A DNA stretch of 64,000 nt from Deltaproteobacteria bacterium HGW-Deltaproteobacteria-15 (GTDB lineage Bacteria; Desulfobacterota; DSM-4660; Desulfatiglandales; HGW-15), in contig PHBH01000004.1 of the NCBI GenBank assembly GCA_002840535.1, forward strand, positions 62,001 through 126,000. Reading direction: 5' to 3'. Numbering within the stretch: position 1 is the first letter of the stretch; the number at the start of each line of letters is the position of its first letter. Below, piece after piece: positions 1-8,108 of the stretch. The position numbers and the translations under genes were made by a program. The notes beneath the pieces are model-generated. The model was not told where the DNA came from. It made no database searches and worked only from the letters and a program-made list of their open reading frames with translations.

Positions 1-54
1 CTCCGGGCCCTCGAGCGGGGGCTCTTTCTCGGCCGTGAAGGGAAGGAGGGTTAG
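1..54 (+). CDS. C-terminal end of an upstream protein (partial)
   Basis: An open frame runs from base 1 to a TAG at 52-54 and encodes 17 residues (ends GREGKEG). The TAG abuts the TTG start of the next gene at 55, and the ribosome site GGAAGGAGG (41-49) lies inside this frame, as is common in translationally coupled operons. The flavoprotein and ferredoxin that follow suggest, by inference, that the missing gene is a 2-oxoacid:ferredoxin oxidoreductase subunit or similar. Too little sequence is present to identify it. Confidence 0.35.
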   Translation, partial: LRALERGLFLGREGKEG

Positions 55-1398
55 TTGCAGGGAAGAACGCACAAGCCCGAGCTTCGGACCGAACTTTGCG
101 GGACCTGCTCCGTCTGCCGGGGCGGTTGCCCTGGACGGGTCTTCCTCGATCTTTCAGCGGAAACGGACACCACCCGCGGTCGCCTTTCAAAACCGTGGAT
201 CGGCAAGGATCCCGAGGAGCAGCCTTCCTGCGTTACCGCTTGCCCGCTTGGCCAGGATATCCCCGGGTATCTGCGGTTCCTGGCGGCAGGAGACCGGGAG
301 TCGGCCCTTGAGTTGATCCTTCGGGACAACCCCTTTCCCGCGGTGCTGGGCCATGTGTGCCATCACCCATGCGCGGCGGCCTGCAGCTCGGCTCCCGTCC
401 AGAGACCTCCTGCAATACGGGAGCTCAAGCGGTTCGCCTCCATGGCGAAACGTCCGCGAGGAAAACCTTCGCAACGATCACCCAAGGGGAAAGCGGCGAT
501 TGTGGGCGCCGGCCCTGCGGGACTCGCTTCTGCCTGGGCACTGGCCCGCGCGTCCGTTAGGGTCACCGTGTACGAGGCCCTGCCGTTCCCCGGCGGATTG
601 CCTGCATGGGCCATCCCTCCCTTCAGACTGCCTCGAAAACCGCTGGAGGAGGACATCGACCATATCCTCTCGCACGGAGTGGAACTCAGGCTGAATACCC
701 CTCTCTCGCCCGAAGAGGTCCTGTCCCTGCGGTCCGAATACGATGCCGTGGTCCTCGCCTGCGGTGCGAACCAGCCCACGACCGCCGATTTTCCCGGCGC
801 CCGGCTTCCCCGAGTGTGGCTCGGTCTCGATTTCCTGCGTCAGGCGGCGCTCGGCCCTCTTCCCCATGTACGGGGACCGGTGGCCGTGATCGGCGGAGGG
901 AACGTGGCCATCGACGTTGCGCGATGGGCCTTGCGAATGGCCTCCCCAGTCACCTTGATCTTCCCGTGCGATCGCGAGCAGATGACGGCCTATCCGGAGG
1001 AGGTGGATGCCGCAATGGCGGAAGGGCTGAAATTTCTTTTCAGGGCACAGCCGGTGGCTCTTGAAGGAGGGCCACGGAAGGGTGTGCGGCAGATTCGCAT
1101 CCAGGAAACGATGCCCGGCATCCCGGGTGAGGATGGGCGGCGCACCTTTGTCCCCCTAGCCGGCAGTGAGAAGATCATTCCTGCAGAAACGGTTATCCTG
1201 TCGCTCAGGCAGGAGGAGGGGTTCCAGGGAGGGACCGAATGGCTTGGGCTCGGGACGGTGAAGCCCTGTGAAAGCGGCCTTCTGACGGACCGGATCTATG
1301 CGGCCGGGGACATCCTCACCGGACCGGCCACGGTCCTGGGGGCGGTGGCAGGCGGCATTGCCTGCGCCCGGAGAATTCTCAGTGAGGTGCTTCCGTGA
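55..1398 (+). CDS. GltD-like FAD/NAD(P)-binding oxidoreductase with extra N-terminal cysteine cluster
   Basis: A 447-residue flavoprotein of the glutamate synthase small-chain family, which moves electrons between NAD(P)H and iron-sulfur partners. A first cysteine set C15-x2-C18-x2-C21-x3-C25 precedes the usual GltD-type cluster (ACPLGQDIP, then HVCHHPCAAAC). The FAD site GAGPAGLA is near residue 150 and the NAD(P) site GGGNVAID near 280. A C-terminal YAAGD motif contacts FAD. The TTG start at 55 is chosen for the strong GGAGG 6-9 bases upstream. The stop overlaps the next start (GTGA), so flavoprotein and ferredoxin are co-translated. It resembles the flavin subunit seen beside 2-oxoacid:ferredoxin oxidoreductases. 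The electron partner is inferred from context only. A distant relative, nfnB, lies at 39135-40547. Confidence 0.85.
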   Translation: MQGRTHKPELRTELCGTCSVCRGGCPGRVFLDLSAETDTTRGRLSKPWIGKDPEEQPSCVTACPLGQDIPGYLRFLAAGDRESALELILRDNPFPAVLGHVCHHPCAAACSSAPVQRPPAIRELKRFASMAKRPRGKPSQRSPKGKAAIVGAGPAGLASAWALARASVRVTVYEALPFPGGLPAWAIPPFRLPRKPLEEDIDHILSHGVELRLNTPLSPEEVLSLRSEYDAVVLACGANQPTTADFPGARLPRVWLGLDFLRQAALGPLPHVRGPVAVIGGGNVAIDVARWALRMASPVTLIFPCDREQMTAYPEEVDAAMAEGLKFLFRAQPVALEGGPRKGVRQIRIQETMPGIPGEDGRRTFVPLAGSEKIIPAETVILSLRQEEGFQGGTEWLGLGTVKPCESGLLTDRIYAAGDILTGPATVLGAVAGGIACARRILSEVLP

Positions 1399-1700
1399 GA
1401 AGACGACCCCCTTGCCCTTTGCCGCAGAGGGATGCGGTCCGGATAAGAGAATCTCTGAGCAGAGATGAGCCGCCCCCGCCGATGACGCCGGAAGAAGCAG
1501 CAGAGGAGGCGCGCCGCTGTCTTTCTCTCAATCAATGCGAGGGCTGCGAGGTCTGCCGGCTCATCTGCCCGGATCAGGCCATCACGAAGGATCCTGATAC
1601 GCAGCGACCCGTCATCGACCTCCGGTACTGCAAAGGATGCGGCCTCTGCGCTCACCTTTGCCCCAAAGGCGCCATCATCATGGTGCTGGAGCAGGAATAA
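1395..1700 (+). CDS. 2[4Fe-4S] ferredoxin, PorD-like
   Basis: A 101-residue protein with two complete CxxCxxCxxxCP motifs in the second half: CEGCEVCRLICP and CKGCGLCAHLCP. This is the pattern of bacterial 2[4Fe-4S] ferredoxins and of delta subunits of 2-oxoacid:ferredoxin oxidoreductases. The first 35 residues are basic and proline-rich and have no recognised domain. Start GTG at 1395 overlaps the stop of the flavoprotein by four bases. It probably carries electrons to or from that flavoprotein. A repeat of the AGCAGTAG type begins seven bases after the stop. Confidence 0.85.
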   Translation: MRRRPPCPLPQRDAVRIRESLSRDEPPPPMTPEEAAEEARRCLSLNQCEGCEVCRLICPDQAITKDPDTQRPVIDLRYCKGCGLCAHLCPKGAIIMVLEQE

Positions 1701-1706
1701 GAAAGA

Positions 1707-1736
1707 GTAAGCAGTAGACAGTAAGCAGTAGGCAGT
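1707..1736. repeat. AGCAGTAG-type low-complexity repeat, copy 1
   Basis: Three degenerate tandem units of roughly GTAAGCAGTAGACA directly behind the ferredoxin stop. The reverse complement of the same pattern occurs at 55634-55669 between ruvB and ruvA, so this is an interspersed family, not a local slip. No coding frame or hairpin explains it. Confidence 0.7.
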
Positions 1737-1797
1737 CTAAAGAAAAGCGGGGAAGCCGGGTAGAACAAATCCTAAACCATAGGACCGGATAAGACGG

Positions 1798-2448
1798 TTG
1801 TTCATAGAAAGAATCCCACGACTTTTTGCGCCGCTCTACGAAAAGGCCGCAGTAATGGCGGGGGAGAGATATTACAAACAGGTGGCGGAAGATGTGGTTA
1901 CCAGGCTGAAGGCGGGTAAGATCCTGGACCTTGGCACAGGGCCGGGTCATCTTCCCATCGAGATAGCTAGAAGCTCCACAGCGATTGTGGTAGTGGGCAT
2001 AGACCTGAGCGCAAAGTTGATCGAGGCCGCTAAAAGAAACGCGCTCAGAGCCGGTTTGGAGAAGAGAATTCATTTCCAGACAGGCAATGCGTCATCGCTG
2101 GAATTTCCTGACGGGTCTTTTGACATGGTTATAAGCACGGGCATGCTCCACATGCTCAGGAATCCGGTCAAGGTGATCGAGGAGATATACCGGGTGCTCA
2201 AGCCCGGAGGAGAGGCGTGGATCTATGACCCTGCAAGGATCTCGTCCCAGATAAGCCCGAGGGAGTGGAGGGCTTCCCTTTCTCTTCGGGAAAGGCTGAC
2301 ATTCAAACTTTTTCAGCTTTTCGCACGAATCAATCGCCCTCGTGAGTATCACCGGGAGCAGGTTACGGAGCTGGTGAGCCAAACCCCTTTCAGGACATCC
2401 GAGATCGCTGAGCAAGGCGGCGAGATAAGGCTTACGCTCCTGAAATAG
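1798..2448 (+). CDS. class I SAM-dependent methyltransferase
   Basis: A 216-residue methyltransferase with Rossmann motif I ILDLGTGPGHLP (about residues 40-51), an acidic residue after strand 2 (VVGIDLS), and the later motifs FDMVISTGMLHM and RVLKPGGE. These are typical of UbiE/BioC-like small-molecule methyltransferases. The substrate cannot be read from sequence. The TTG start at 1798 gives full N-terminal helices but has only a weak ribosome site; the next methionine is residue 20. It is separated by about 100 bases from the ferredoxin gene and may be independently expressed. Length is normal for the family. Confidence 0.8.
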   Translation: MFIERIPRLFAPLYEKAAVMAGERYYKQVAEDVVTRLKAGKILDLGTGPGHLPIEIARSSTAIVVVGIDLSAKLIEAAKRNALRAGLEKRIHFQTGNASSLEFPDGSFDMVISTGMLHMLRNPVKVIEEIYRVLKPGGEAWIYDPARISSQISPREWRASLSLRERLTFKLFQLFARINRPREYHREQVTELVSQTPFRTSEIAEQGGEIRLTLLK

Positions 2449-3080
2449 ATTGTCGGCCTTCCAGGACCTTGCCGGAAACACCGGCATTCCTGCCTCGGGC
2501 CTTCCTTAACCTGCCAGGATTCCCGGATGACAAACGGGGTGCGCCGGGACGGAGGGAGTGATGACGCGGTACAAAACGCATCTGTAAACCCACCGGCCTG
2601 TCCACAGAAGCACTCCTGGAATCCCTTTGCCGAGTTACTGCATCGATCAGGAGCCCCAGGATCTCGCCAAACAAACAGCCGATTCTTAAACAGTATGACT
2701 CCATCATAATGCTGCAAAGCCTCCGGGATCTGAACCCTGAACGTAGACAACAGATATGGCGGCGATTGACAACAATAGTTTCACATACGCAATATATCCG
2801 GGGGAGAGTGCATGGACCATGGGTGGTTCCCTGTATCCATGGATGAAATTCCTTGCATACTGTGCCTACCGCTCCTCCCGACTTCCATAATAATGGCTGG
2901 AGAAGGGTGAGATCTTTTTCCTGCATTGGTAAAGCGTCGCCCAATGCAATCCAACCGAAGAATCACAGGGACCGGACGCGTGAGGCCGTCCGTTTACGGC
3001 TTGACTTGAAACATGGAAAGACCATACGATCTTCGACCTGAGTTCATTTTCAGGTGTGTAAAAGTCTCAGGTGCTTAGAG
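2449..3080. other. 632-base gap without a convincing gene
   Basis: Only short frames are present, without ribosome sites or recognisable protein patterns. A small hairpin, GCCGG-5-CCGGC, at 2471-2485 follows the methyltransferase gene but has no T-run. A sigma-70-like pair lies at 3001-3030, before the activator gene. The rest is unexplained. Confidence 0.5.
3001..3030 (+). promoter_or_regulatory. candidate sigma-70 promoter of the activator gene
   Basis: TTGACT at 3001-3006 and TACGAT at 3025-3030 with an 18-base spacer, about 50 bases upstream of the ATG at 3081. Match quality is moderate and no other candidate in the gap is better. Confidence 0.4.
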
Positions 3081-4811
3081 ATGAGTGAAAAGACCGAATG
3101 TGAAAAGTTGGAACTGCAGGTAAAGGAGTTACAGGAAGAGATCCGCGCTCTGACTTCCTCACATGAATCCCAGCGGAAGCAGCTTGACAAGCAGGTCAAA
3201 TTCGAAAAAGCGCTTCGGGACAAAATCTGGAAAGAGCTTGAGCAGGAAATGGAATATGAAAGGCTTCTTTCCGAAGTGTCCATGATGTTCGCGCATTTAC
3301 CGGCAAAAGAGGTTGATGGCGAAATCAAGGAGGTAATCCGGCGAGTCGCGGATATGTTTGAACTGGACCGTGGATCATTCATGCAATATTCGAAAGATCT
3401 TGGACAGATTCATGCCACACACTCCTGGGCCGGAGAAGGGCTTCCGGAATTTTTCGACATCTCTGAAGGCGCCATGTTTGTCACGAAGCGGCATTTTCCT
3501 TGGGTTACTGAAACGATGTCCCATCAGGAAACCGTGGCCTTTTCGAACATCGATGATTTGCCCAAGGAGGCGGAGAAGGACAAACAGACTTTTAAAAAAC
3601 TAGGGGTGAAATCCGGAATAGCCATACCCTACTTTATTGAAGGTTCTTTTTTGTTTACCGTCACCTTCGGATCTATCCATGCAGGACGGACTTTTCCTGA
3701 GGACATGATTCATCGGCTCAGGCGTCTTGGAGAGGTTTTTTCGAATGCCATTCTGCGGAAGAATGCAGATGAGGAAATACAGAAGGCCTTTTCCGAGATC
3801 CGGGAATTGAAAGACCGGCTGCAGGAGGAGAATATCTTTCTTCTGAAAGAGATCAAGACCATCAGGAAACATCCTGAAATCATCGGCGAAAGCAATGTGA
3901 TCAAGACGGTCCTCGCCAAAGTGGAGCAGGTGGCGCAACGCAATACGACCGTACTCATCCTGGGCGAGACAGGGACCGGCAAAGAGCTGGTCGCCCGGGC
4001 CATTCATGGGTTCAGTGCACGGAAGAACCATCCCATGGTCACGGTGAACTGCGCCGGCCTGCCCGCCACTCTGGTGGAGGCAGAGTTATTCGGTCGAGAG
4101 AAGGGCGCTTATACAGGCGCCCTCTCAAAACAGATAGGCCGGTTTGAAATCGCCGATGGTTCGACAATTTTTCTGGACGAAATCGGTGAGCTGCCCATGG
4201 AGCTCCAGGTCAAACTCCTTCGTGTCCTGGAGCGAGGGCAGTTCGAGAGACTGGGAAGCTCCAGGACTTTGAGCGTCGATGTGCGGGTGATTGCCGCTAC
4301 CAATCGAGACCTTCAAAAGGCGATTGAGGAAGTCAGTTTCAGGGAAGATCTCTATTATCGCCTGAATGTGTTTCCGATCCAAATACCCCCGCTCAGAGAG
4401 CGTCCGGAGGACATCCTTCCGCTCACGTGGGCCTTTATCAGAGAATTCAGTCATGCCATGGGTAAACAGATCGACTCCATACCGAAGAGGAGTCTCGATG
4501 CAATGAAAAGCTACCCTTGGCCCGGCAATATCAGAGAGCTCAAGAACCTCATAGAGCGAGCGATGATCGAGAGCAAAGGCAAAACCCTTATTGTGAAATT
4601 GCCGGAGCGTCACAGCGCCAAGGTGACTCACCACCTGACTATGGAACAATTGGAACGAAAACATATTCAGGAAGTATTGGAAAAAACCAGGTGGCGGATC
4701 AGGGGCAGGAACGGGGCCGCGGAGATCCTGGGGCTCAAGCCAAGCACCCTGTACGCCAGGATGAAGAAATTGGGTGTTGAACTCCGTCGGCAACATCCAG
4801 ATCTTGACTAA
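3081..4811 (+). CDS. sigma-54 dependent transcriptional activator (GAF - AAA+ - Fis-type HTH)
   Basis: A 576-residue enhancer-binding protein. Residues 1-60 are a charged coiled coil. About 62-235 form a GAF-like sensor domain. The AAA+ domain follows, with Walker A GETGTGKE, the sigma-54 contact loop in the form GAYTGA, and Walker [14 protein letters not shown] Fis-type helix-turn-helix ([20 protein letters not shown]) ends the protein. There is no receiver domain, so it resembles FhlA/NorR-type regulators that sense a ligand directly. The ATG at 3081 is preferred to the GTG at 3054 because of protein pattern, though neither has a strong ribosome site. A good sigma-54 promoter lies 114 bases after its stop, so it very likely controls the ABM/arylsulfotransferase/TRAP operon. 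Confidence 0.88.
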   Translation: MSEKTECEKLELQVKELQEEIRALTSSHESQRKQLDKQVKFEKALRDKIWKELEQEMEYERLLSEVSMMFAHLPAKEVDGEIKEVIRRVADMFELDRGSFMQYSKDLGQIHATHSWAGEGLPEFFDISEGAMFVTKRHFPWVTETMSHQETVAFSNIDDLPKEAEKDKQTFKKLGVKSGIAIPYFIEGSFLFTVTFGSIHAGRTFPEDMIHRLRRLGEVFSNAILRKNADEEIQKAFSEIRELKDRLQEENIFLLKEIKTIRKHPEIIGESNVIKTVLAKVEQVAQRNTTVLILGETGTGKELVARAIHGFSARKNHPMVTVNCAGLPATLVEAELFGREKGAYTGALSKQIGRFEIADGSTIFLDEIGELPMELQVKLLRVLERGQFERLGSSRTLSVDVRVIAATNRDLQKAIEEVSFREDLYYRLNVFPIQIPPLRERPEDILPLTWAFIREFSHAMGKQIDSIPKRSLDAMKSYPWPGNIRELKNLIERAMIESKGKTLIVKLPERHSAKVTHHLTMEQLERKHIQEVLEKTRWRIRGRNGAAEILGLKPSTLYARMKKLGVELRRQHPDLD

Positions 4812-4924
4812 CCATCCAAATATCGACGCTCGTCTATTTCTTCTCGCCCGGTCCGCAATCGTTTCTCTTCACTAAGCCACATGAGAACAGAGTGATAGCC
4901 CTGCCGCGGTTTTCCCCCGAACAC

Positions 4925-4940
4925 TGGCATGAAATTCGCT
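4925..4940 (+). promoter_or_regulatory. sigma-54 (-24/-12) promoter
   Basis: TGGCATGAAATTCGCT matches the consensus TGGCAC-N5-TTGC with the invariant GG and GC at the correct distance. It departs from consensus at the C of GGCAC and at one T of TTGC. It sits 73 bases upstream of the ATG at 5014 and directly follows a gene for a sigma-54 activator. That combination makes it a convincing start for the 5014-10046 operon. Confidence 0.75.
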
Positions 4941-5013
4941 ATTTCCAAGGTTGAACCATTGCATTGGGAGCAACTGACGAAACGTAGTCGATCTTCATGG
5001 GCAGGAGCGGGAT

Positions 5014-5433
5014 ATGATCATCTCAACCGTCAGGATCGCAGTACGACCTAAGATGAAAGAGGAAATATTGGCGATTTTGTTTTCAGTAAAGGGGCCGACT
5101 GAAAGCAACCTTCAATGCATCAGCTGCCGCATCTACACGGAGCCGCGAAACGACAAGCTCATTACCTACGAAGAGGTGTGGCAGAACGAAGAGAGCCTTT
5201 ATCAACACCTCCGCTCGCCTCATTACCGCAACCTGCTTGCTGCAATGGACCTCTCAAGTGAGCCTCCTGAAGTGAAATTCACTACGGTTCTGAAGAGTGA
5301 GGGAATGGAGCTGATGCAAAGAGTCCTGGGCCACGTAGATCTTAAGGCGATGGGGAAGAAAAAGGTAAGAATACATTCTGGTTGGGATAGTCACCACAAG
5401 GAAGAAGGAGGGAATCGAAATGACATATCCTAG
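5014..5433 (+). CDS. antibiotic biosynthesis monooxygenase (ABM) fold protein
   Basis: A 139-residue protein whose first 100 residues fit the ABM/quinol-monooxygenase dimeric alpha-beta barrel: an N-terminal strand with VRIAVRPKMKEEIL, a central ISCRIYTEPRND strand and a WQNEESLYQHLRSPHY helix. Family members oxidise or isomerise aromatic and quinone substrates without a cofactor, and some act as stress proteins. The role here is unknown. The C-terminal 30 residues are basic and overlap the next gene by 14 bases. The ATG at 5014 follows AGGAG. As first gene behind the sigma-54 promoter it is probably part of the response to the imported substrate. Confidence 0.7.
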   Translation: MIISTVRIAVRPKMKEEILAILFSVKGPTESNLQCISCRIYTEPRNDKLITYEEVWQNEESLYQHLRSPHYRNLLAAMDLSSEPPEVKFTTVLKSEGMELMQRVLGHVDLKAMGKKKVRIHSGWDSHHKEEGGNRNDIS

Positions 5434-6856
5434 CGTTTACCCGACTGGAGCGACCATCTATGATCCTGATCGGTGCTGGAACGGCTACACCATATATCAG
5501 GCGAGGGAGGTTGGCGCGCTCCTCATCGATATGAATGGAGCCGAAGTGAAGTTGTGGAAGGGACTGCACGGCTTTCCGAACAAGATCCTGCCAGGCGGCT
5601 ACGTCATGGGTCATACCGGGGAGCGGCCCAATGCCTTCGGCCTTCAGGACCAGACCGACCTCGTTCAGGTGGACTTCGAAGGAAAGATCGTATGGAAGTT
5701 CGATCGATGGGAATTCATCGAGGACCCCGGCGAAGATCCCCAGTGGATGGCGCGCCAGCACCATGATTTCCAGCGTCAGGGGAATCCCGTGGGTTACTAC
5801 GTTCCCGGCATGGACCCCTATGCGGACCGCGGCAACACCTGGATTCTCTGTCACAAGAACGTATTCAGGAAGGAGATTACCGACAAGCGCCTCTGCGACG
5901 ACGTCATTATCGAGGTCACCTGGGAGGGCGATGTGGTCTGGGAGTGGGCGTGCAGCGATCATTTCGAGGAACTGGGTTTCAGCGAGGAGGCCAGAAACAT
6001 CCTGGCCCGCAACCCCAACATGGTGCCCTGCGGAGGCGGCATGGGAGACTGGCTGCACGTCAACTCCATGTCGCTCCTGGGTCCGAACCGATGGTACGAC
6101 GCAGGCGATGAGCGGTTTCACCCCGACAACATCATCTGGGATTCCCGGGAGAGCAACATCCTGTGTATCGTCAGCAAGAAAACCGGAGAGATCGTCTGGA
6201 AGGTCGGCCCGGATTACAACGCCAGCAAGGCCCTCAAGAAGCTCGGCTGGATCATCGGCCAGCACCATGCGCACATGATCCCCAGGGGACTCCCGGGGGA
6301 GGGAAACATCCTGGTTTACGACAACGGCGGATGGGCCGGGTACGGCGCGCCCAACCCCGGTTCCGCCATGGGCATCAAGAACGCCTTGCGGGATTTTTCG
6401 CGAGTGCTGGAGTTCGATCCGGTCACACTCGAGATCGTCTGGCAGCACACCCCCAAGGAAGCAGGGCTGGTCCACCCCACGGACAGCAACCGTTATTACA
6501 GCCCTTTCATCAGCTCGGCCCAGCGGTTGCCCAACGGCAACACTCTGATCACCGAAGGATCGGGAGGACGGATCATCGAGGTCACTCCGGGGCATGAGCT
6601 CGTGTGGGAATACATCAGTCCCTACTGGGGCTCCATGATGCACATGAACATGGTTTATCGGGCTTACCGTGTGCCCTACGAGTGGGTGCCCCAGCTGAAT
6701 CGACCCAAGCAAACCCCCATCCGGCCGATCGATGTGACCGCCTTCCGCGTTCCCGGCGCCGCGCCGCCCGGTCACAAACAGGTGACCGCGGTGGAAGGGG
6801 TTCGGCCGTACCAGGGCGATGCGGCCTTGTGCGTGCAGATCGACGTGCCCAAGTGA
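5420..6856 (+). CDS. arylsulfotransferase (ASST)-like beta-propeller protein
   Basis: A 478-residue protein made of repeated beta-propeller blades (EGKIVWKF, EGDVVWEW, TGEIVWKVG, TLEIVWQH, GHELVWEY), typical of the ASST superfamily. Conserved histidine motifs are visible at ARQHHDF (112-118), LHVNSM (212-217) and GQHHAHMIPRG (280-290), followed by NILVYDNGGW. Characterised arylsulfotransferases move a sulfuryl group between phenols through a histidine. Whether this protein does so is inference. Unlike the periplasmic E. coli enzyme it has no signal peptide. It overlaps the ABM gene by 14 bases, with AAGGAGG before its ATG. Co-transcription with a TRAP importer suggests it acts on the imported compound. 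Confidence 0.75.
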   Translation: MTYPSVYPTGATIYDPDRCWNGYTIYQAREVGALLIDMNGAEVKLWKGLHGFPNKILPGGYVMGHTGERPNAFGLQDQTDLVQVDFEGKIVWKFDRWEFIEDPGEDPQWMARQHHDFQRQGNPVGYYVPGMDPYADRGNTWILCHKNVFRKEITDKRLCDDVIIEVTWEGDVVWEWACSDHFEELGFSEEARNILARNPNMVPCGGGMGDWLHVNSMSLLGPNRWYDAGDERFHPDNIIWDSRESNILCIVSKKTGEIVWKVGPDYNASKALKKLGWIIGQHHAHMIPRGLPGEGNILVYDNGGWAGYGAPNPGSAMGIKNALRDFSRVLEFDPVTLEIVWQHTPKEAGLVHPTDSNRYYSPFISSAQRLPNGNTLITEGSGGRIIEVTPGHELVWEYISPYWGSMMHMNMVYRAYRVPYEWVPQLNRPKQTPIRPIDVTAFRVPGAAPPGHKQVTAVEGVRPYQGDAALCVQIDVPK

Positions 6857-6920
6857 AGTCTCCCTGTGCCCGCGCACAGGGGCAGGTCCTGTTCACTACG
6901 TATCGATAGGAGGATACAAA

Positions 6921-7985
6921 ATGAGAAAGCACTTTCATCAATCGGTTTTCATGATTCTCATAGGCGCAATCGCGGTTCTTTGCCTCGCGGTCCCTGGGTG
7001 GTCTGCGGACAAGTTCGAGCTCAAGTTTGCATGTGAGTATATGGACAGACACCCCACATCCATAAACGCCTTTCTTCCCTGGATCAAGAAAATGGGAGAA
7101 CTGAGCCAGGGCAGGCTCCAGATCCAGTTCTACAATCCCAATGCCGTCTGCCCGTCGAAAGAAACCTATTCAAGCACTGTGGCAGGGGCGGTGGACATCG
7201 GTGCCTCCGGAACGATCTGGAACCCCGGCAAGTTCAACCTCTCTGAGATCACCGAGTTGCCTTTTCTCTTCAATGGAGCGGAGGCCGGAAGCCTCACCAT
7301 GTGGGAGCTCTACAAGCGATTCCCCGAGTGGAGGGAGGAGTCCAGGGAAGTCCAAATGCTGTGGCAGTGGACGAGCGCGCTCTTCCAGCTTCACACCGTG
7401 AAAAAGCCGGTCCGCACCCTGGAAGATTTCAAGGGTCTAAAGATTATTTCGTGGACCGCGCCCATGAACAACATGATCCGTTTGCTCGGTGCGAACGCGG
7501 TGGATGGGAAACCTACAGACACCTATCTGGCCCTGGAGCGGGGCATGGCGGACGGGGTCATCTGTCCCCTTGCACCCATGCGGTCATTCAAGATCACGGA
7601 TGCCGCCAAGCACCACACCATTATCGACCTTTCAGCCAGCGGTTTCTGGGCAGGGATGAACCAGGCCAAATGGAACAGCCTGCCGCCGGACCTCCAGAAA
7701 ATCATCGAGGAGAATGTCGGCGACAAGATGGCTCAACTGAGCGGCAGAACCCTGGACGAGGGCGCCATCCAGGATTCCAAATGGATGAAGGAGCAGAAGC
7801 ACAGCTTCTACGTCCTGAGTCCTGCAGAGAAGGAAAAGTGGAAGGAAAAGCTGAAACCCGTCACCGAAGAGTGGCTCAAAAAGATGGAGCAGAAGGGCTA
7901 CAAGAACGTCAGGGAAATCCATGAAGCGACGGTCAGCATGGGCAAGGAATACAGTGCAAAGACAAAAGGCGGTTATGCGGAGTAA
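6921..7985 (+). CDS. dctP: TRAP transporter solute-binding protein DctP
   Basis: A 354-residue periplasmic binding protein. The ATG at 6921 follows TAGGAGG and opens a classical Sec signal peptide: basic start, hydrophobic MILIGAIAVLCLAVPG, and likely cleavage after WSA. The body follows the DctP pattern, including DTYLALERGMADG and WNSLPPDLQKIIEE. The motif that normally reads GLKxR, whose arginine binds a substrate carboxylate, is GLKIIS here (172-177), with isoleucine at the arginine position. The ligand may therefore not be a standard carboxylate, or may be held differently. An intercistronic hairpin after the stop separates it from dctQM and could favour extra binding protein over membrane subunits. 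Confidence 0.92.
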   Translation: MRKHFHQSVFMILIGAIAVLCLAVPGWSADKFELKFACEYMDRHPTSINAFLPWIKKMGELSQGRLQIQFYNPNAVCPSKETYSSTVAGAVDIGASGTIWNPGKFNLSEITELPFLFNGAEAGSLTMWELYKRFPEWREESREVQMLWQWTSALFQLHTVKKPVRTLEDFKGLKIISWTAPMNNMIRLLGANAVDGKPTDTYLALERGMADGVICPLAPMRSFKITDAAKHHTIIDLSASGFWAGMNQAKWNSLPPDLQKIIEENVGDKMAQLSGRTLDEGAIQDSKWMKEQKHSFYVLSPAEKEKWKEKLKPVTEEWLKKMEQKGYKNVREIHEATVSMGKEYSAKTKGGYAE

Positions 7986-7996
7986 GAGAACGGCAC

Positions 7997-8040
7997 CCCT
8001 GCCCGGGCTTCGTCCCTCGCGGGAAAGAGTTCGGGCAGGG
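7997..8040 (+). promoter_or_regulatory. intercistronic hairpin between dctP and dctQM
   Basis: Perfect 9-base inverted repeat CCCTGCCCG (7997-8005) and CGGGCAGGG (8032-8040), 12 bases behind the dctP stop. No T-run follows, so mRNA stabilisation or partial attenuation fits better than full termination. This would give more binding protein than transporter. Confidence 0.6.
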
Positions 8041-8108
8041 ATTGCGTGAAGCTTTTTTACACAGCAAAATAGAAGCGTACGAAACGGGCAATGCAGGAGG
8101 GATTTCCC

